Below, piece after piece: positions 9,116-25,617 of a stretch of 36,905 nucleotides of DNA. Source of the DNA: Ectothiorhodospiraceae bacterium WFHF3C12. Its GTDB lineage: Bacteria > Pseudomonadota > Gammaproteobacteria > Nitrococcales > Nitrococcaceae. Both the position numbers and the translations under genes were made by a program. The stretch lies in assembly GCA_013519935.1 (NCBI GenBank), contig JACDUA010000046.1, forward strand, positions 1 through 36,905. The letters run 5' to 3'. Positions within the stretch are counted from its first letter, which is position 1. Each line of letters begins with the position of its first letter. Below the pieces are notes generated by a model. That model saw only the letters and a list, made by a program, of their open reading frames with translations, did not search any database and had not been told where the DNA came from.

Positions 9116-9649
9116 ATGATCCAGAAACTGTTGAGAGTCTCACTCGCCTGCCTGGTCCTAGGTGCCGCAAGCGCCGGCGCCGCTCAGGCTCAGGACCTTA
9201 AGGTCGGATTCGTGAATCCTTCACGGGTGTCCTCGGAATCGCCCCAGGCGGAGGCCGCCCGGCGAAAGCTCGAGCAGGAGTTCGCCCCGCGGGACCAGGA
9301 ACTGGTCGAGATGCAGAAGGAGCTGCAGAAGATGGAGGAGCGGCTCAATCGCGATGCCGCCATCATGAGTGAATCCGAGCGCCGCAAGCTGGAGCGGGAG
9401 GTGGTGGAGCGCAAGCGTGAGATCCGCCGGGCCCAGGAGGCGTTTCGCGAGGACTTCAACATCCGCCGCAACGAGGAGCTGGGCAACCTGCAACGGCGGA
9501 TCGTGGACACCATTACCCAGGTGGCCAAGGAGCGCGGCTTCGATCTGGTAGTCAGCGATGGCGTGATCTTCGCCAGCGACCGCATCGACATCACCAACCT
9601 GATTATCGAGCGGCTCAAGAAGCAGGCCGAGTCGGGCGGCGGCGAATAG
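9116..9649 (+). CDS. skp: Periplasmic OMP chaperone Skp (OmpH family)
   Basis: Trimeric holdase that keeps unfolded outer-membrane proteins soluble in the periplasm and hands them to BAM. The 177-aa precursor has a clear signal peptide with predicted cleavage after Ala-Gln-Ala25. A short beta segment (KVGFVNPSRV) follows, then a long, highly charged Lys/Arg/Glu coiled coil (about 45-135) that forms the tentacles. The C-terminal strand contains DLVVSDGVIFASD, typical of the family. The bamA-skp-lpxD order is the usual one in gammaproteobacteria. A 302-nt gap follows. Confidence 0.95.
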   Translation: MIQKLLRVSLACLVLGAASAGAAQAQDLKVGFVNPSRVSSESPQAEAARRKLEQEFAPRDQELVEMQKELQKMEERLNRDAAIMSESERRKLEREVVERKREIRRAQEAFREDFNIRRNEELGNLQRRIVDTITQVAKERGFDLVVSDGVIFASDRIDITNLIIERLKKQAESGGGE

Positions 9650-9951
9650 GGTAGCGCCGGAGAACCGTCGCGATCACGTGCGTTCCGCGGTGGCATTGCG
9701 GGGAACCGGGAGCACAGTGCAGCGCCCGGCCGGCTGTGCATTGCCCGGGGACCTCGCCCGGCGCGCCGGGGCCATCTCGATGTCACCGCGAGTTACTGCA
9801 GCCGTCGCGCCCGTGCCTTGGGAGACGCGGAGCCCTCGGCGTTCGTCGCCGCGAGCGCCGTGGCAGGGTTTCCCTGAGTGCCCAAAACAGTAAACTACGG
9901 CCCGAATCGACCCCGGCCTGTCCGCCGGGCCCCGTGACGAAGGAGCTGCTC
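9650..9951 (+). other. Non-coding gap between skp and lpxD
   Basis: No supported gene lies in this 302-nt stretch. It holds a 14-nt perfect palindrome, CCCGGCGCGCCGGG, at 9757-9770, and a looser inverted repeat GCACAG...CTGTGC around 9712-9739. A -10-like TAAACT sits at 9891-9896 without a convincing -35. An AAGGAG Shine-Dalgarno at 9940-9945 serves lpxD. An open frame running through it into lpxD has no family similarity that I recognise. A promoter for the lpxD group may lie here but cannot be fixed. Confidence 0.5.
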
Positions 9952-10992
9952 TTGTCTGAAAGTGCCGGCATAACCCTGGCGGAGCTGGGTCGTCTGGTCG
10001 ACGCCCGCGTGGAGGGCGACGGCAGCCTGCGCATCACCGGCGTCGCCACGCTCCGCAGCGCTGGCCCGGGGGAGCTGAGCTTTCTCGCCAATTCCAAGTA
10101 CCGCCGTTACCTGGCCGAGACGCGCGCCGGCGCCGTGGTCGTGGACGAGTCGAGCGTGGCCGAATTGCACACCAGCGCGCTGGTCCACGCCAACCCCTAT
10201 GCAACGTTCGCGCGCGCCGCCAGGCTGCTGGCGCCGGACCCGTCGCCGGCGGCCGGTGTGCATCCATCCGCGGTGGTGGATGACAGCGCGCGGATCGCTC
10301 CCGGTGTGCATGTCGGCCCACGCTGCATCGTGGGGGCCGGTACGGAGATTGCCGAGGGCTGCATCCTGCATGCCGGCGCCATCGTCGGCGACGATTGTCG
10401 TATTGGTGAAGGCACGGTGTTGAAGGCCGGTGTTATACTCGCCGACCGCGTCGCACTGGGCCGCGGTGTGAGGGTCCATTCGGGTGCGGTCATCGGCTCG
10501 GATGGCTTCGGTTTCGCGCGCGACGGCGACGAATGGGTTCGTGTGCCGCAGCTCGGCGGTGTGCGCGTCGGGGACCATGCGGACATCGGGGCCAATACCA
10601 CCGTTGATCGCGGGGCCCTGGAAGACACCGTGATCGGTGCCCAGGTCAAGCTGGATAACCTGGTTCAGATCGGCCACAACTGCGACATCGGCGAGCGCAC
10701 GGTCATCGCCGGCCAGGCGGGTGTGGCCGGCAGCACCACTATCGGGCGGGACTGCATGATCGGCGGTGCCTGCGCCATCGGCGGGCATATCCGACTGGGC
10801 GACGGCGTGGTCGTTACTGGCGGCAGCAACGTCGCCAACAGTATTGACGGACCCGGCGTGTTCTCCTCCACGACGACGCCGGTGGAGACGAACCGGTCGT
10901 GGCGGCGCAACGCCGTGCGGTTCACGCAGCTGGACGACATGGCCCGGCGGCTTCGGGCGCTGGAACGCGGCACAGACGAAAAGGAAGGTTGA
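9952..10992 (+). CDS. lpxD: UDP-3-O-(3-hydroxyacyl)glucosamine N-acyltransferase
   Basis: Third step of lipid A synthesis: moves a 3-hydroxyacyl chain from acyl-ACP to the 2-amino group of UDP-3-O-acylglucosamine. I place the start at TTG 9952 because a consensus AAGGAG lies 6 nt upstream and gives 346 aa, close to E. coli (341). An in-frame GTG at 9934 is the alternative. An N-terminal uridine-binding domain (about 1-100) is followed by a left-handed beta-helix of hexapeptide repeats. The catalytic His is His242 in QIGHNC, followed by a C-terminal helix. It is followed closely by fabZ, lpxA and lpxB. Confidence 0.95.
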   Translation: MSESAGITLAELGRLVDARVEGDGSLRITGVATLRSAGPGELSFLANSKYRRYLAETRAGAVVVDESSVAELHTSALVHANPYATFARAARLLAPDPSPAAGVHPSAVVDDSARIAPGVHVGPRCIVGAGTEIAEGCILHAGAIVGDDCRIGEGTVLKAGVILADRVALGRGVRVHSGAVIGSDGFGFARDGDEWVRVPQLGGVRVGDHADIGANTTVDRGALEDTVIGAQVKLDNLVQIGHNCDIGERTVIAGQAGVAGSTTIGRDCMIGGACAIGGHIRLGDGVVVTGGSNVANSIDGPGVFSSTTTPVETNRSWRRNAVRFTQLDDMARRLRALERGTDEKEG

Positions 10993-11018
10993 GGCCGGGG
11001 ACGGCCCTGGACACGAGT

Positions 11019-11480
11019 ATGCAGGAACAAGTGAACGAGACCATGGACATCAAAGAGGTGATGCGAACGCTGCCTCACCGCTATCCGTTTCTCCTGGTCG
11101 ACCGGGTGCTCGAATGCAGGCCCGGGGAGCGGCTGGTGGGCATCAAGAACGTCACCGCCAACGAGTCCTTTTTTCAGGGGCATTTCCCGCAGCAACCGGT
11201 GATGCCGGGCGTGCTTCTGCTGGAGTCCATGGCCCAGGCCTGTGGTCTGCTGGCGTTCCGGACCAATGGCAAACCGCCGGGCGAGAACATTTTCTATCTG
11301 GTCGGCATCGACAAGAGCAAGTTCAAGCGCCCCGTGGAGCCCGGGGACCAGTTGCGTCTGGAGGCGGATTTCATTCGCAACCTGCGCGGTATCTGGTTCT
11401 TCACGGCCGAGGCGCGGGTGGACGGTGAACTGGCCGCCTCGGCCGAGATCCGCTGCACCATGAGGGAAGTGCAGGCGTGA
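11019..11480 (+). CDS. fabZ: 3-hydroxyacyl-[ACP] dehydratase FabZ
   Basis: Dehydrates 3-hydroxyacyl-ACP in fatty acid elongation, competing with LpxA and LpxD for the same 3-hydroxyacyl-ACP pool; this explains its place among lpx genes. The hot-dog-fold protein is 153 aa from ATG 11019. ATG 11043 (145 aa) is equally possible, because neither start has a strong Shine-Dalgarno. [13 protein letters not shown] opens the domain, and the catalytic pair is His55 in [11 protein letters not shown] and Glu69 in LLLESMAQ (numbering from 11019). The TGA stop overlaps the GTG start of lpxA. Confidence 0.96.
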   Translation: MQEQVNETMDIKEVMRTLPHRYPFLLVDRVLECRPGERLVGIKNVTANESFFQGHFPQQPVMPGVLLLESMAQACGLLAFRTNGKPPGENIFYLVGIDKSKFKRPVEPGDQLRLEADFIRNLRGIWFFTAEARVDGELAASAEIRCTMREVQA

Positions 11481-12247
11481 TCGATCCCCGGGCCGTCATC
11501 GACCCCGGCGCGCGAATCGGGGAAAACGTGACGGTCGGGCCGTTCAGCGTGATCGGTCCGGGCGTGGAGCTCGGCGACGGCTGCTGGGTGGGGCCCCATG
11601 CGGTGATCCAGGGACCGGCCCGCATCGGCCGGGACAACCGGATCTTCCAGTTCGCCTCCATCGGCGAGATCCCCCAGGACAAGAAATTCCACGGGGAGAA
11701 CTCCTCCCTGGAAATCGGCGACGGCAACGTCTTCCGCGAGTTCGTTACCGTCAACCGGGGCACCGCCGACGGCGGCGGCGTGACGCGCATCGGTGATGGT
11801 AACTGGGTCATGGCCTATTGCCACATTGCCCACGACTGCCTGATCGCCAATCACACGGTGTTCTCCAACAACGCGTCCCTGGCCGGGCACGTGGAGGTGG
11901 ACGATTACGCCATCCTCGGCGGGTTCTCCCTGGTGCACCAGTTCTCCCGGATCGGCCGCCATGCCTTCCTGGCCTTCGGCAGTCACGTGGACCGGGATGT
12001 CCCGCCTTTCGTCATGGCCGCGGGTCAGCGCGCTACCCCGCGGGGCGTGAACACGGAGGGGCTGCGGCGACACGGCTTCAGCCGGGAAAGCATTCAGGCG
12101 GTCAAACGCGCCTACAAGATTCTGTACCGCTCCGGACTGCGGCTGGAACAGGCGCGCGAGTCGCTGATGGACCAGGCCGACGGCGCGCCGGAAGTGGAGG
12201 CGTTCGCCGCCTTCATCGCCGGAACCAGTCGCGGCATCATCCGCTAG
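11477..12247 (+). CDS. lpxA: UDP-N-acetylglucosamine O-acyltransferase
   Basis: First step of lipid A synthesis: transfers 3-hydroxyacyl from ACP to the 3-OH of UDP-GlcNAc. The 256-aa protein (E. coli 262) is almost wholly a left-handed beta-helix of hexapeptide repeats from residue 2, followed by a helical C-terminal domain (about 190-256). The catalytic base is His119 in HIAHDC, equivalent to E. coli His125. Translation starts at a GTG that shares GTGA with the fabZ stop, a 4-nt overlap that implies coupling. A 16-nt palindrome follows its stop. Confidence 0.97.
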   Translation: MIDPRAVIDPGARIGENVTVGPFSVIGPGVELGDGCWVGPHAVIQGPARIGRDNRIFQFASIGEIPQDKKFHGENSSLEIGDGNVFREFVTVNRGTADGGGVTRIGDGNWVMAYCHIAHDCLIANHTVFSNNASLAGHVEVDDYAILGGFSLVHQFSRIGRHAFLAFGSHVDRDVPPFVMAAGQRATPRGVNTEGLRRHGFSRESIQAVKRAYKILYRSGLRLEQARESLMDQADGAPEVEAFAAFIAGTSRGIIR

Positions 12248-12249
12248 CG

Positions 12250-12265
12250 GCCGCCGGCCGGCGGC
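12250..12265 (+). promoter_or_regulatory. 16-nt perfect palindrome after lpxA
   Basis: GCCGCCGGCCGGCGGC starts 3 nt after the lpxA stop and is fully self-complementary. As RNA it could form a 6-bp stem with a GGCC loop, followed by ACGTTT, which is too short to be a good terminator. It lies between lpxA and the lpxB ribosome binding site, so it may influence the lpxB level. Confidence 0.4.
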
Positions 12266-12282
12266 ACGTTTCGGGAGCGCCC

Positions 12283-13428
12283 ATGCGACGAATCGGTATC
12301 CTCGCCGGCGAGCTCTCCGGGGACGCCCTGGGCGGGCCGTTGATGGCGGCGCTGCGTCAGCGCTTTCCGGACGCGATCTTCGAGGGCGTCGGCGGACCCC
12401 GAATGGCCGCCGAGGGGCTGGAGAGCCTGTACCCGATGGAACGCCTCTCGGTAATGGGGCTGGCCGAGGTGCTGCGCCATCTGCCCGAGCTGCTGCGGAT
12501 GCGTGCCGTGCTGGCCCGGCACTTCCTCGCAAACCCGCCAGACTGCTTCGTGGGAATCGACGCGCCGGACTTCAATCTCGGGCTGGAACGGCGTCTGCGC
12601 CAGGGTGGTATACCGACGGTTCACTATGTCAGTCCCTCTGTCTGGGCCTGGCGCGAGGGTCGCATGAAGGGCATTGCCCGTTCGGTGGACCTGATGCTAA
12701 CGCTGTTTCCCTTTGAGACCGACGTCTACCAGCGCCACGGGGTCGCCGTGGAGTGGGTGGGTCATCCCACCGCCGATCGACTGCCCCTGGTCGTCGACCA
12801 TGGCGGCCATCGGCGCCGTCTCGGTGTCGACGAGGGCGCGACGCTTTGCGCGCTGCTGCCCGGGAGCCGCCGCGGCGAAGTGGAGCGACTGGGACCCGTC
12901 TATGCCGGCGCCGTGGCGCGGCTGGCGGCACGCCATCCCGGCTTGTCGTTCGTCGGGGCAATGGCGAGTGCCCCCCTGGCTGATTTATTCTCTCAGCAGC
13001 TCGCCGCCGCCGGGGTCGCCGACCGGGTCCGGCTGGTCGAGGGGGCGGCGGAGGACGTGCTCGGCGCCTGCGACCTGGCGCTGATCGCGTCGGGAACGGC
13101 GACCCTGGAGGCCCTGCTGCTCAAGGCGCCGATGGTGGTGGCCTACCGGATGTCGCCGTTGACGATCTGGATGATGAAGACGTTCAACCTCATGAAGATC
13201 CGCCGTTTTTCCTTGCCCAACCTGCTGGCCGGCGAGGCACTGGTGGACGAGTACATTCAGGAGGCGGCCACGCCGCAGGGGCTGGCCGACGGCCTTGAGC
13301 GCCTTCTGGAGGACGACGATCGGCGCGCGGCCATGGCCGCGCGGTTCGAGAGCTTGCACCGCTCGCTGCGGCACGATGCCGCGGCCAGCGCGGCGGCCGC
13401 CGTGGCGGATCTGATCGGGGAACGTTGA
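12283..13428 (+). CDS. lpxB: Lipid-A-disaccharide synthase
   Basis: Joins UDP-2,3-diacylglucosamine and lipid X into the beta-1,6 disaccharide of lipid A at the inner face of the inner membrane. The 381-aa product (E. coli 382) is a GT-B/GT19 glycosyltransferase. The N-terminal GILAGELSGDALG loop, the VHYVSPSVWAWREGR segment, the WVGHPTAD turn and the LLPGSRRGEV motif are all typical. The ATG is preceded by GGGAG at 12273-12277; longer in-frame reading upstream runs through lpxA and is not used. Its stop is immediately followed by the rnhB ATG. Confidence 0.97.
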   Translation: MRRIGILAGELSGDALGGPLMAALRQRFPDAIFEGVGGPRMAAEGLESLYPMERLSVMGLAEVLRHLPELLRMRAVLARHFLANPPDCFVGIDAPDFNLGLERRLRQGGIPTVHYVSPSVWAWREGRMKGIARSVDLMLTLFPFETDVYQRHGVAVEWVGHPTADRLPLVVDHGGHRRRLGVDEGATLCALLPGSRRGEVERLGPVYAGAVARLAARHPGLSFVGAMASAPLADLFSQQLAAAGVADRVRLVEGAAEDVLGACDLALIASGTATLEALLLKAPMVVAYRMSPLTIWMMKTFNLMKIRRFSLPNLLAGEALVDEYIQEAATPQGLADGLERLLEDDDRRAAMAARFESLHRSLRHDAAASAAAAVADLIGER

Positions 13429-14054
13429 ATGCAGCTGCGCATGGACTTCGTGGACAGTGCCGGCGTGGTCGCCGGGGTGGACGAGGTGGGCCGGGGCCCG
13501 CTGGCCGGCCCGGTTGTGACCGCCGCCGTCATTCTGCCGGGCGATGCGTGCATCGACGGCCTCATGGATTCCAAGTTGCTGAGCCCGGCCCGCCGCGATT
13601 CGCTGGCCGAGGCAATCCGCGCCCGCGCGGTGGACTACGCGCTGGGGCGGGCGGAGGTCGACGAGATCGACCGGCTGAACATCCTGCATGCCACCATGCT
13701 GGCCATGCAGCGTGCCGTTGCCGGGCTGCGCTCGGCACCCGATCATGTGCTGGTGGACGGCAATCGCTGTCCGGAACTGGCGTGCAGCGTCGAGCCGGTG
13801 GTGGGCGGTGACGGCAGCGTGGCCTGCATCAGCGCCGCCTCCATTCTCGCCAAGGTCGCGCGGGACAGGGAGATGGTGGAAATGGACGGTCGTTACCCCG
13901 GTTACGGCTTCGCGGATCACAAAGGCTACGGTACAGCGGCCCACAGGTCGGCGCTCGCCGCGCTCGGCCCGTGCCCGCTCCACCGTCGCAGCTTCGCGCC
14001 CGTGGCTGCGGCGTCGCGCCAGGTGCAACGGGCCGGGGGCGAGGAGGTATCGCA

Positions 14055-14058
<4 letters not shown>
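13429..14058 (+). CDS. rnhB: Ribonuclease HII
   Basis: Nicks RNA-DNA hybrids and starts removal of single ribonucleotides misincorporated into DNA. The 209-aa product (E. coli 198) has the [14 protein letters not shown] motif with acidic residues Asp18 and Glu19. A further conserved Asp lies in VLVDGNRCP, and the [14 protein letters not shown] segment is conserved. The C-terminal 15 or so residues look like an extension. The ATG directly follows the lpxB stop, and the TGA is nested in the GTG start of dnaE. The lpxB-rnhB-dnaE order is conserved across gammaproteobacteria. Confidence 0.97.
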
Positions 14059-17585
<3,527 letters not shown>

Positions 17586-17648
17586 CCCGCGTCGTATGAG
17601 CGTCTGCGCGTGATGGCGATTCGCGTGTTACCATCCGCGCTTCGGCTG

Positions 17649-17695
17649 AGGGAAACGCCGGACGGTCGGCGACGGGAATCGGTCGGTGTTTCCCT
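17649..17695 (+). promoter_or_regulatory. Long stem in the accA leader
   Basis: AGGGAAACGCCG (17649-17660) pairs with CGGTGTTTCCCT (17684-17695): twelve consecutive pairs, one of them G-U, around a 23-nt loop. It lies in the 151-nt dnaE-accA gap, 41 nt before the accA ATG. No T-run follows, so it looks more like a leader structure, processing site or long operator than a terminator. Its function is unknown. Confidence 0.5.
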
Positions 17696-17736
17696 GGAAT
17701 GCGCGGAACCTTTTCGTCCTGAATACTAGGATTGTC

Positions 17737-18693
17737 ATGGACCTGAATTTCCTGGATTTTGAGCGTCCCATTGCCGAGCTGGAAGCGAAGATCGACGAAC
17801 TTCGTTACGTCGGTAACGACAACGACCTCAATATCAGCGAGGAGATCCAGCGGCTGCAGACCAAGAGCCAGCAGCTGACCGAGCAGATCTTCGCCTCGCT
17901 GAGCGCCTGGCAGATCTCACAGCTGGCCCGCCATCCCCAGCGCCCGTACACGCTGGACTACATCGAAGGGATATTCAGCGAGTTCGAAGAGCTTCACGGC
18001 GATCGGGCGTTCGCCGACGATGCCGCCATCGTCGGGGGCGTCGCCCGGCTCAACGGCCGCCCCGTGATGGTCATCGGCCATCAGAAGGGTCGCGACACCA
18101 AGGAGAAGCTCAAGCGCAACTTCGGCATGCCCCGCCCCGAAGGCTACCGCAAGGCCAAGCGGCTCATGGAGATGGCGGAGCGGTTCAAGATGCCCGTGCT
18201 CACCTTCATTGATACACCGGGCGCCTATCCCGGCGTAGGGGCCGAAGAGCGCGGCCAGAGCGAGGCCATTGCCCGCAATCTGGCGGTCATGTCCAAGCTG
18301 CGGGTGCCGGTGCTTTGCACCGTGATCGGCGAGGGTGGTTCCGGCGGCGCGCTGGCGATCGGCGTGGGCGACCGGCTGCTGATGCTCGATTACAGCACCT
18401 ATGCCGTGATATCGCCCGAAGGCTGTGCCTCCATCCTCTGGAAGAGCGCCGAGCGGGCGTCCGACGCCGCCGAGGCCATGGGCATCACGGCCAAACGCCT
18501 CTACGCCCTGGGCCTGGTGGACGAGATCGTCCCGGAACCGCTCGGGGGCGCCCATCGCGACTACCAGGCCATGTTCGAAAACCTGCGCGACCGCCTCGTC
18601 GAGCACCTTGACGCGGTGGGAGCGCTGTCCAACGAAGCCCTGCTGGACGAGCGCTACCGGCGCCTGATGGCCTTCGGCAGCTTCCGGGAGTAA
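17737..18693 (+). CDS. accA: Acetyl-CoA carboxylase, carboxyltransferase subunit alpha
   Basis: With AccD, transfers the carboxyl group from carboxybiotin to acetyl-CoA to form malonyl-CoA, the first committed step of fatty acid synthesis. The product is 318 aa (E. coli 319) from ATG 17737, preceded by TAGGA at 17727-17731. The start [16 protein letters not shown] is the family norm; an upstream GTG at 17686 would add 17 residues without similarity. The crotonase-type core includes [22 protein letters not shown] and [11 protein letters not shown]. It lies after dnaE as in E. coli, but with a wider gap holding a long stem. tilS follows after 24 nt. Confidence 0.97.
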   Translation: MDLNFLDFERPIAELEAKIDELRYVGNDNDLNISEEIQRLQTKSQQLTEQIFASLSAWQISQLARHPQRPYTLDYIEGIFSEFEELHGDRAFADDAAIVGGVARLNGRPVMVIGHQKGRDTKEKLKRNFGMPRPEGYRKAKRLMEMAERFKMPVLTFIDTPGAYPGVGAEERGQSEAIARNLAVMSKLRVPVLCTVIGEGGSGGALAIGVGDRLLMLDYSTYAVISPEGCASILWKSAERASDAAEAMGITAKRLYALGLVDEIVPEPLGGAHRDYQAMFENLRDRLVEHLDAVGALSNEALLDERYRRLMAFGSFRE

Positions 18694-18717
18694 CTCCTTT
18701 CCCGTTACGGGGCCGCG

Positions 18718-21802
<3,085 letters not shown>

Positions 21803-21810
21803 GCGACACC

Positions 21811-22647
21811 ATGCAGCTTTGTGGATTCGAAGTCGGCCTGCAGCGGCCGCTTTTTCTCATTGCCGGCCCGTGCGTGATCGAATCGCGGCAGCTGGCCCTG
21901 GACACGGCGGGTCAGCTCAGCGAGATCTGCGCCGGCCTGAACGTTCCCTTCATTTACAAGTCCTCCTTCGACAAGGCGAACCGCTCCTCCCATGAGAGCT
22001 TCCGCGGGCCCGGTCTCGAGGAGGGCCTGGGCATCCTGGAGGCCGTCCAGCAGCAGATCGGCTGCCCCGTGCTCACCGACGTTCACGAGGATACGCCGAT
22101 GGCCGAGGTGGCCGCGGTGGTGGACGTGCTGCAGACGCCGGCTTTCCTGTGCCGCCAGACCAACTATATCCAGAGCGTGGCCCGCCAGGGCCGCCCCGTG
22201 AACATCAAGAAGGGCCAGTTTCTAGCGCCCTGGGACATGGGCAACGTGGTGGAAAAGGCCCGCGCGGTGGGTAACGACCAGATCATGGTCTGCGAGCGCG
22301 GCGTTTCCTTCGGCTACAACAACCTGATATCGGACATGCGCGCCTTGAGCGCGATGCGCGAGACCGGCGCGCCGGTGGTCTTCGACGCCACCCACTCGGT
22401 GCAGCTCCCCGGCGGGCAGGGTGCCAGTTCCGGCGGCCAGCGCGAGTACGTCCCGGTGCTGGCCCGGGCCGCGGTCGCCGCCGGGATCAGCGGGCTGTTC
22501 ATGGAGACCCATCCGCAGCCGGAGAAGGCCCTCAGCGACGGTCCCAACGCCTGGCCGCTGGGCCGCATGCAGGCCCTGCTGGAGACCCTCTGCGCGCTGG
22601 ACCGGGTGGTCAAGCAGGCCGGCTTTCCCGAGTCCGAGCCGGGCTGA
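21811..22647 (+). CDS. kdsA: 3-deoxy-D-manno-octulosonate 8-phosphate synthase
   Basis: Condenses phosphoenolpyruvate with arabinose 5-phosphate to KDO 8-phosphate, which becomes the KDO sugars attached to lipid A. The 278-aa TIM-barrel protein (E. coli 284) shows [13 protein letters not shown] near the start. It also has [35 protein letters not shown] and [11 protein letters not shown], all diagnostic. It lies between pyrG and eno, as in Pseudomonas-type genomes; enolase makes one of its substrates. An AGG over the pyrG stop serves as a short Shine-Dalgarno. Confidence 0.98.
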   Translation: MQLCGFEVGLQRPLFLIAGPCVIESRQLALDTAGQLSEICAGLNVPFIYKSSFDKANRSSHESFRGPGLEEGLGILEAVQQQIGCPVLTDVHEDTPMAEVAAVVDVLQTPAFLCRQTNYIQSVARQGRPVNIKKGQFLAPWDMGNVVEKARAVGNDQIMVCERGVSFGYNNLISDMRALSAMRETGAPVVFDATHSVQLPGGQGASSGGQREYVPVLARAAVAAGISGLFMETHPQPEKALSDGPNAWPLGRMQALLETLCALDRVVKQAGFPESEPG

Positions 22648-24075
<1,428 letters not shown>

Positions 24076-24076
24076 T

Positions 24077-24092
24077 CGGCCATGCTAGGCCG
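24077..24092 (+). promoter_or_regulatory. Short hairpin after eno
   Basis: CGGCC (24077-24081) and GGCCG (24088-24092) flank a 6-nt loop immediately after the eno stop codon. No T-run follows. It may reduce read-through into ftsB, which is needed in far smaller amounts than enolase. Confidence 0.3.
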
Positions 24093-24139
24093 CCGCGGCT
24101 CAGGGCGTCGGCATTGACAGGGGGCTCCCGGCGATTGGG

Positions 24140-24412
24140 ATGCGAGCACTAATCGGCCTGACCACGGTGCTGTTCGTGATGCTGCAGGTGAGCCTGTGGT
24201 TCGGCGACGGCAGCGTGCCCGAGGTCTGGCGCCTGCAGGATGCCATCGCCGACCAGCAGGCGGAGAACGATACGCTGCGTGCCCGCAATGCCGCCCTGGC
24301 CGCGGAGGTCCGCGACCTGAAAAGCGGCCTGGAGGCCGTGGAACAGCGGGCCCGCGAAGAGCTCGGCATGATTCGCGAGGACGAGGTTTTCTACCGGGTT
24401 ATCGGGCAGTGA
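24140..24412 (+). CDS. ftsB: Cell division protein FtsB
   Basis: Bitopic inner-membrane protein of the FtsQLB complex, which relays the divisome signal to FtsW-FtsI. The 90-aa product (E. coli 103) has one N-terminal membrane helix (about 3-20, ending in LWFGDGS). A periplasmic coiled coil rich in Ala, Glu, Gln and Arg follows (about 30-75), and the end ELGMIREDEVFYRVI is characteristic. It sits between eno and ispD in the conserved order, and its TGA overlaps the GTG start of ispD by 4 nt. The Shine-Dalgarno is weak, consistent with low expression. Confidence 0.95.
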   Translation: MRALIGLTTVLFVMLQVSLWFGDGSVPEVWRLQDAIADQQAENDTLRARNAALAAEVRDLKSGLEAVEQRAREELGMIREDEVFYRVIGQ

Positions 24413-25131
24413 GTCAGGCCTTTCCGGGCAAGATCTGGGCGGTGCTTCCGGCCGCGGGCATCGGGCGGCGCATGAACGCGCCACGGCCAAAGCAGTACCT
24501 CAACGTCGCGGGCCGGCCCGTCATCGAGTGGACCCTGCGGCGTATCCTGGCTCCGGATTTCGTGGCCGGCGCGGTCGTGGCTATCGCGCCGGAGGATCCG
24601 TTCTGGCCGGCTTCCGCCTTCAACGCGTCGAAACCGGTGGTTGCCGTGACCGGCGGCCGCGAGCGTTTCGAATCGGTGACCAACGGCCTCAGGCATCTTG
24701 CCCATTCGGCCGGCGCCGATACCTGGGCGCTGGTCCACGATGCCGTGCGGCCCTGTATCACCCCCGAGGAGCTGGACCGTCTCGTGGCGGCGGTGAGCCC
24801 GGATCGCGCCGACGGGGCGCTGTTGGGGCTACCCGTGCGCGATACCCTCAAGCGGGCGGGTGCCGGTCAGCGCGTGGAATCGACCGTCTCGAGGGAACAC
24901 CTGTGGCAGGCACTGACGCCCCAGCTGTTTCCGGTGCGGACGCTGCTGGCCGCCCTGGAGGACGTCGTGGGCGGGGAAACCCAGGTCACCGACGAGGCCC
25001 AGGCGATGGAGCTGGCCGGGTACGCCCCCGCTCTGGTACCGGGGGCGATCACCAACATCAAGCTGACCCAGCCCGACGACCTGGCCCTGATCGCCCGGCT
25101 GCTGGGTGAGTCACAACCGGCACTGCCATGA
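24409..25131 (+). CDS. ispD: 2-C-methyl-D-erythritol 4-phosphate cytidylyltransferase
   Basis: MEP-pathway enzyme that joins MEP to CTP, giving CDP-methylerythritol. The 240-aa product (E. coli 236) starts at a GTG overlapping the ftsB stop. The nucleotide-binding loop is [12 protein letters not shown], followed by RPKQYL with the catalytic Arg/Lys. Also typical are [14 protein letters not shown], the [11 protein letters not shown] segment and TDEAQAME. Its stop shares ATGA with the ispF start, so both are made from one transcript. Some bacteria fuse the two; here they are separate. Confidence 0.97.
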   Translation: MSQAFPGKIWAVLPAAGIGRRMNAPRPKQYLNVAGRPVIEWTLRRILAPDFVAGAVVAIAPEDPFWPASAFNASKPVVAVTGGRERFESVTNGLRHLAHSAGADTWALVHDAVRPCITPEELDRLVAAVSPDRADGALLGLPVRDTLKRAGAGQRVESTVSREHLWQALTPQLFPVRTLLAALEDVVGGETQVTDEAQAMELAGYAPALVPGAITNIKLTQPDDLALIARLLGESQPALP

Positions 25132-25616
25132 CCATGGACCTGCGTATTGGCCAGGGTTTCGACGCCCATCGATTCATTGCCGGGGCGCGGCTCGTGCTCG
25201 GCGGCGTGGAGATACCCTTCGAACTGGGGCTTCAGGCCCATTCCGACGGCGACTGCCTGCTCCACGCGATCACCGACGCGCTGCTGGGTGCTGCCGCGCT
25301 GGGGGATCTGGGAAGCCATTTCCCGGACACGGACGAGCGCCTGGCCGGCATCGACAGCCGCCGACTGTTGCTGGACGTGCTCGCCAAGGTGCGCGCCGCC
25401 GGTTACCGGGTGGGCAACGTGGACAGCACGATCATCGCCCAGAAGCCGAGGCTCGCGCCCCACATCGGCCGGATGCGCGCCGTCGTCGCGCAGGACCTGG
25501 AATTGCCGGAAGAGCGCGTGAGTGTCAAGGCGACGACGACGGAGCGCATGGGCTTCACCGGGCGGGAGGAGGGCATCGCAGCCATGGCCGTCGTCACCAT
25601 CGTGGGCGCGAGCTGA
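25128..25616 (+). CDS. ispF: 2-C-methyl-D-erythritol 2,4-cyclodiphosphate synthase
   Basis: Cyclises CDP-methylerythritol 2-phosphate and releases CMP. The 162-aa subunit (E. coli 159) of the trimer shows the zinc-binding Asp12 and His14 in GQGFDAHRF. It also has the [19 protein letters not shown] helix containing the third metal ligand, the HFPDTD loop, and the C-terminal [17 protein letters not shown] motif. A second in-frame ATG two codons later is also possible. It overlaps ispD by 4 nt and ends 1 nt before truD. Confidence 0.97.
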   Translation: MTMDLRIGQGFDAHRFIAGARLVLGGVEIPFELGLQAHSDGDCLLHAITDALLGAAALGDLGSHFPDTDERLAGIDSRRLLLDVLAKVRAAGYRVGNVDSTIIAQKPRLAPHIGRMRAVVAQDLELPEERVSVKATTTERMGFTGREEGIAAMAVVTIVGAS

Positions 25617-25617
25617 T

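Noticed and set aside
17686-17736. Upstream GTG as an alternative accA start adding 17 residues
   Set aside because: The added residues have no family similarity, the GTG lies in the leader stem, and ATG 17737 has TAGGA at the right spacing.
18618-18630. GTGGGAGCGC match to the REP-like head inside accA
   Set aside because: It is within conserved coding sequence for the AccA C terminus and has no inverted partner or tail.
24114-24119. Perfect TTGACA before ftsB
   Set aside because: A 17-nt spacer would put the -10 at the ftsB ATG, where there is no matching hexamer, and transcription would start inside the gene.
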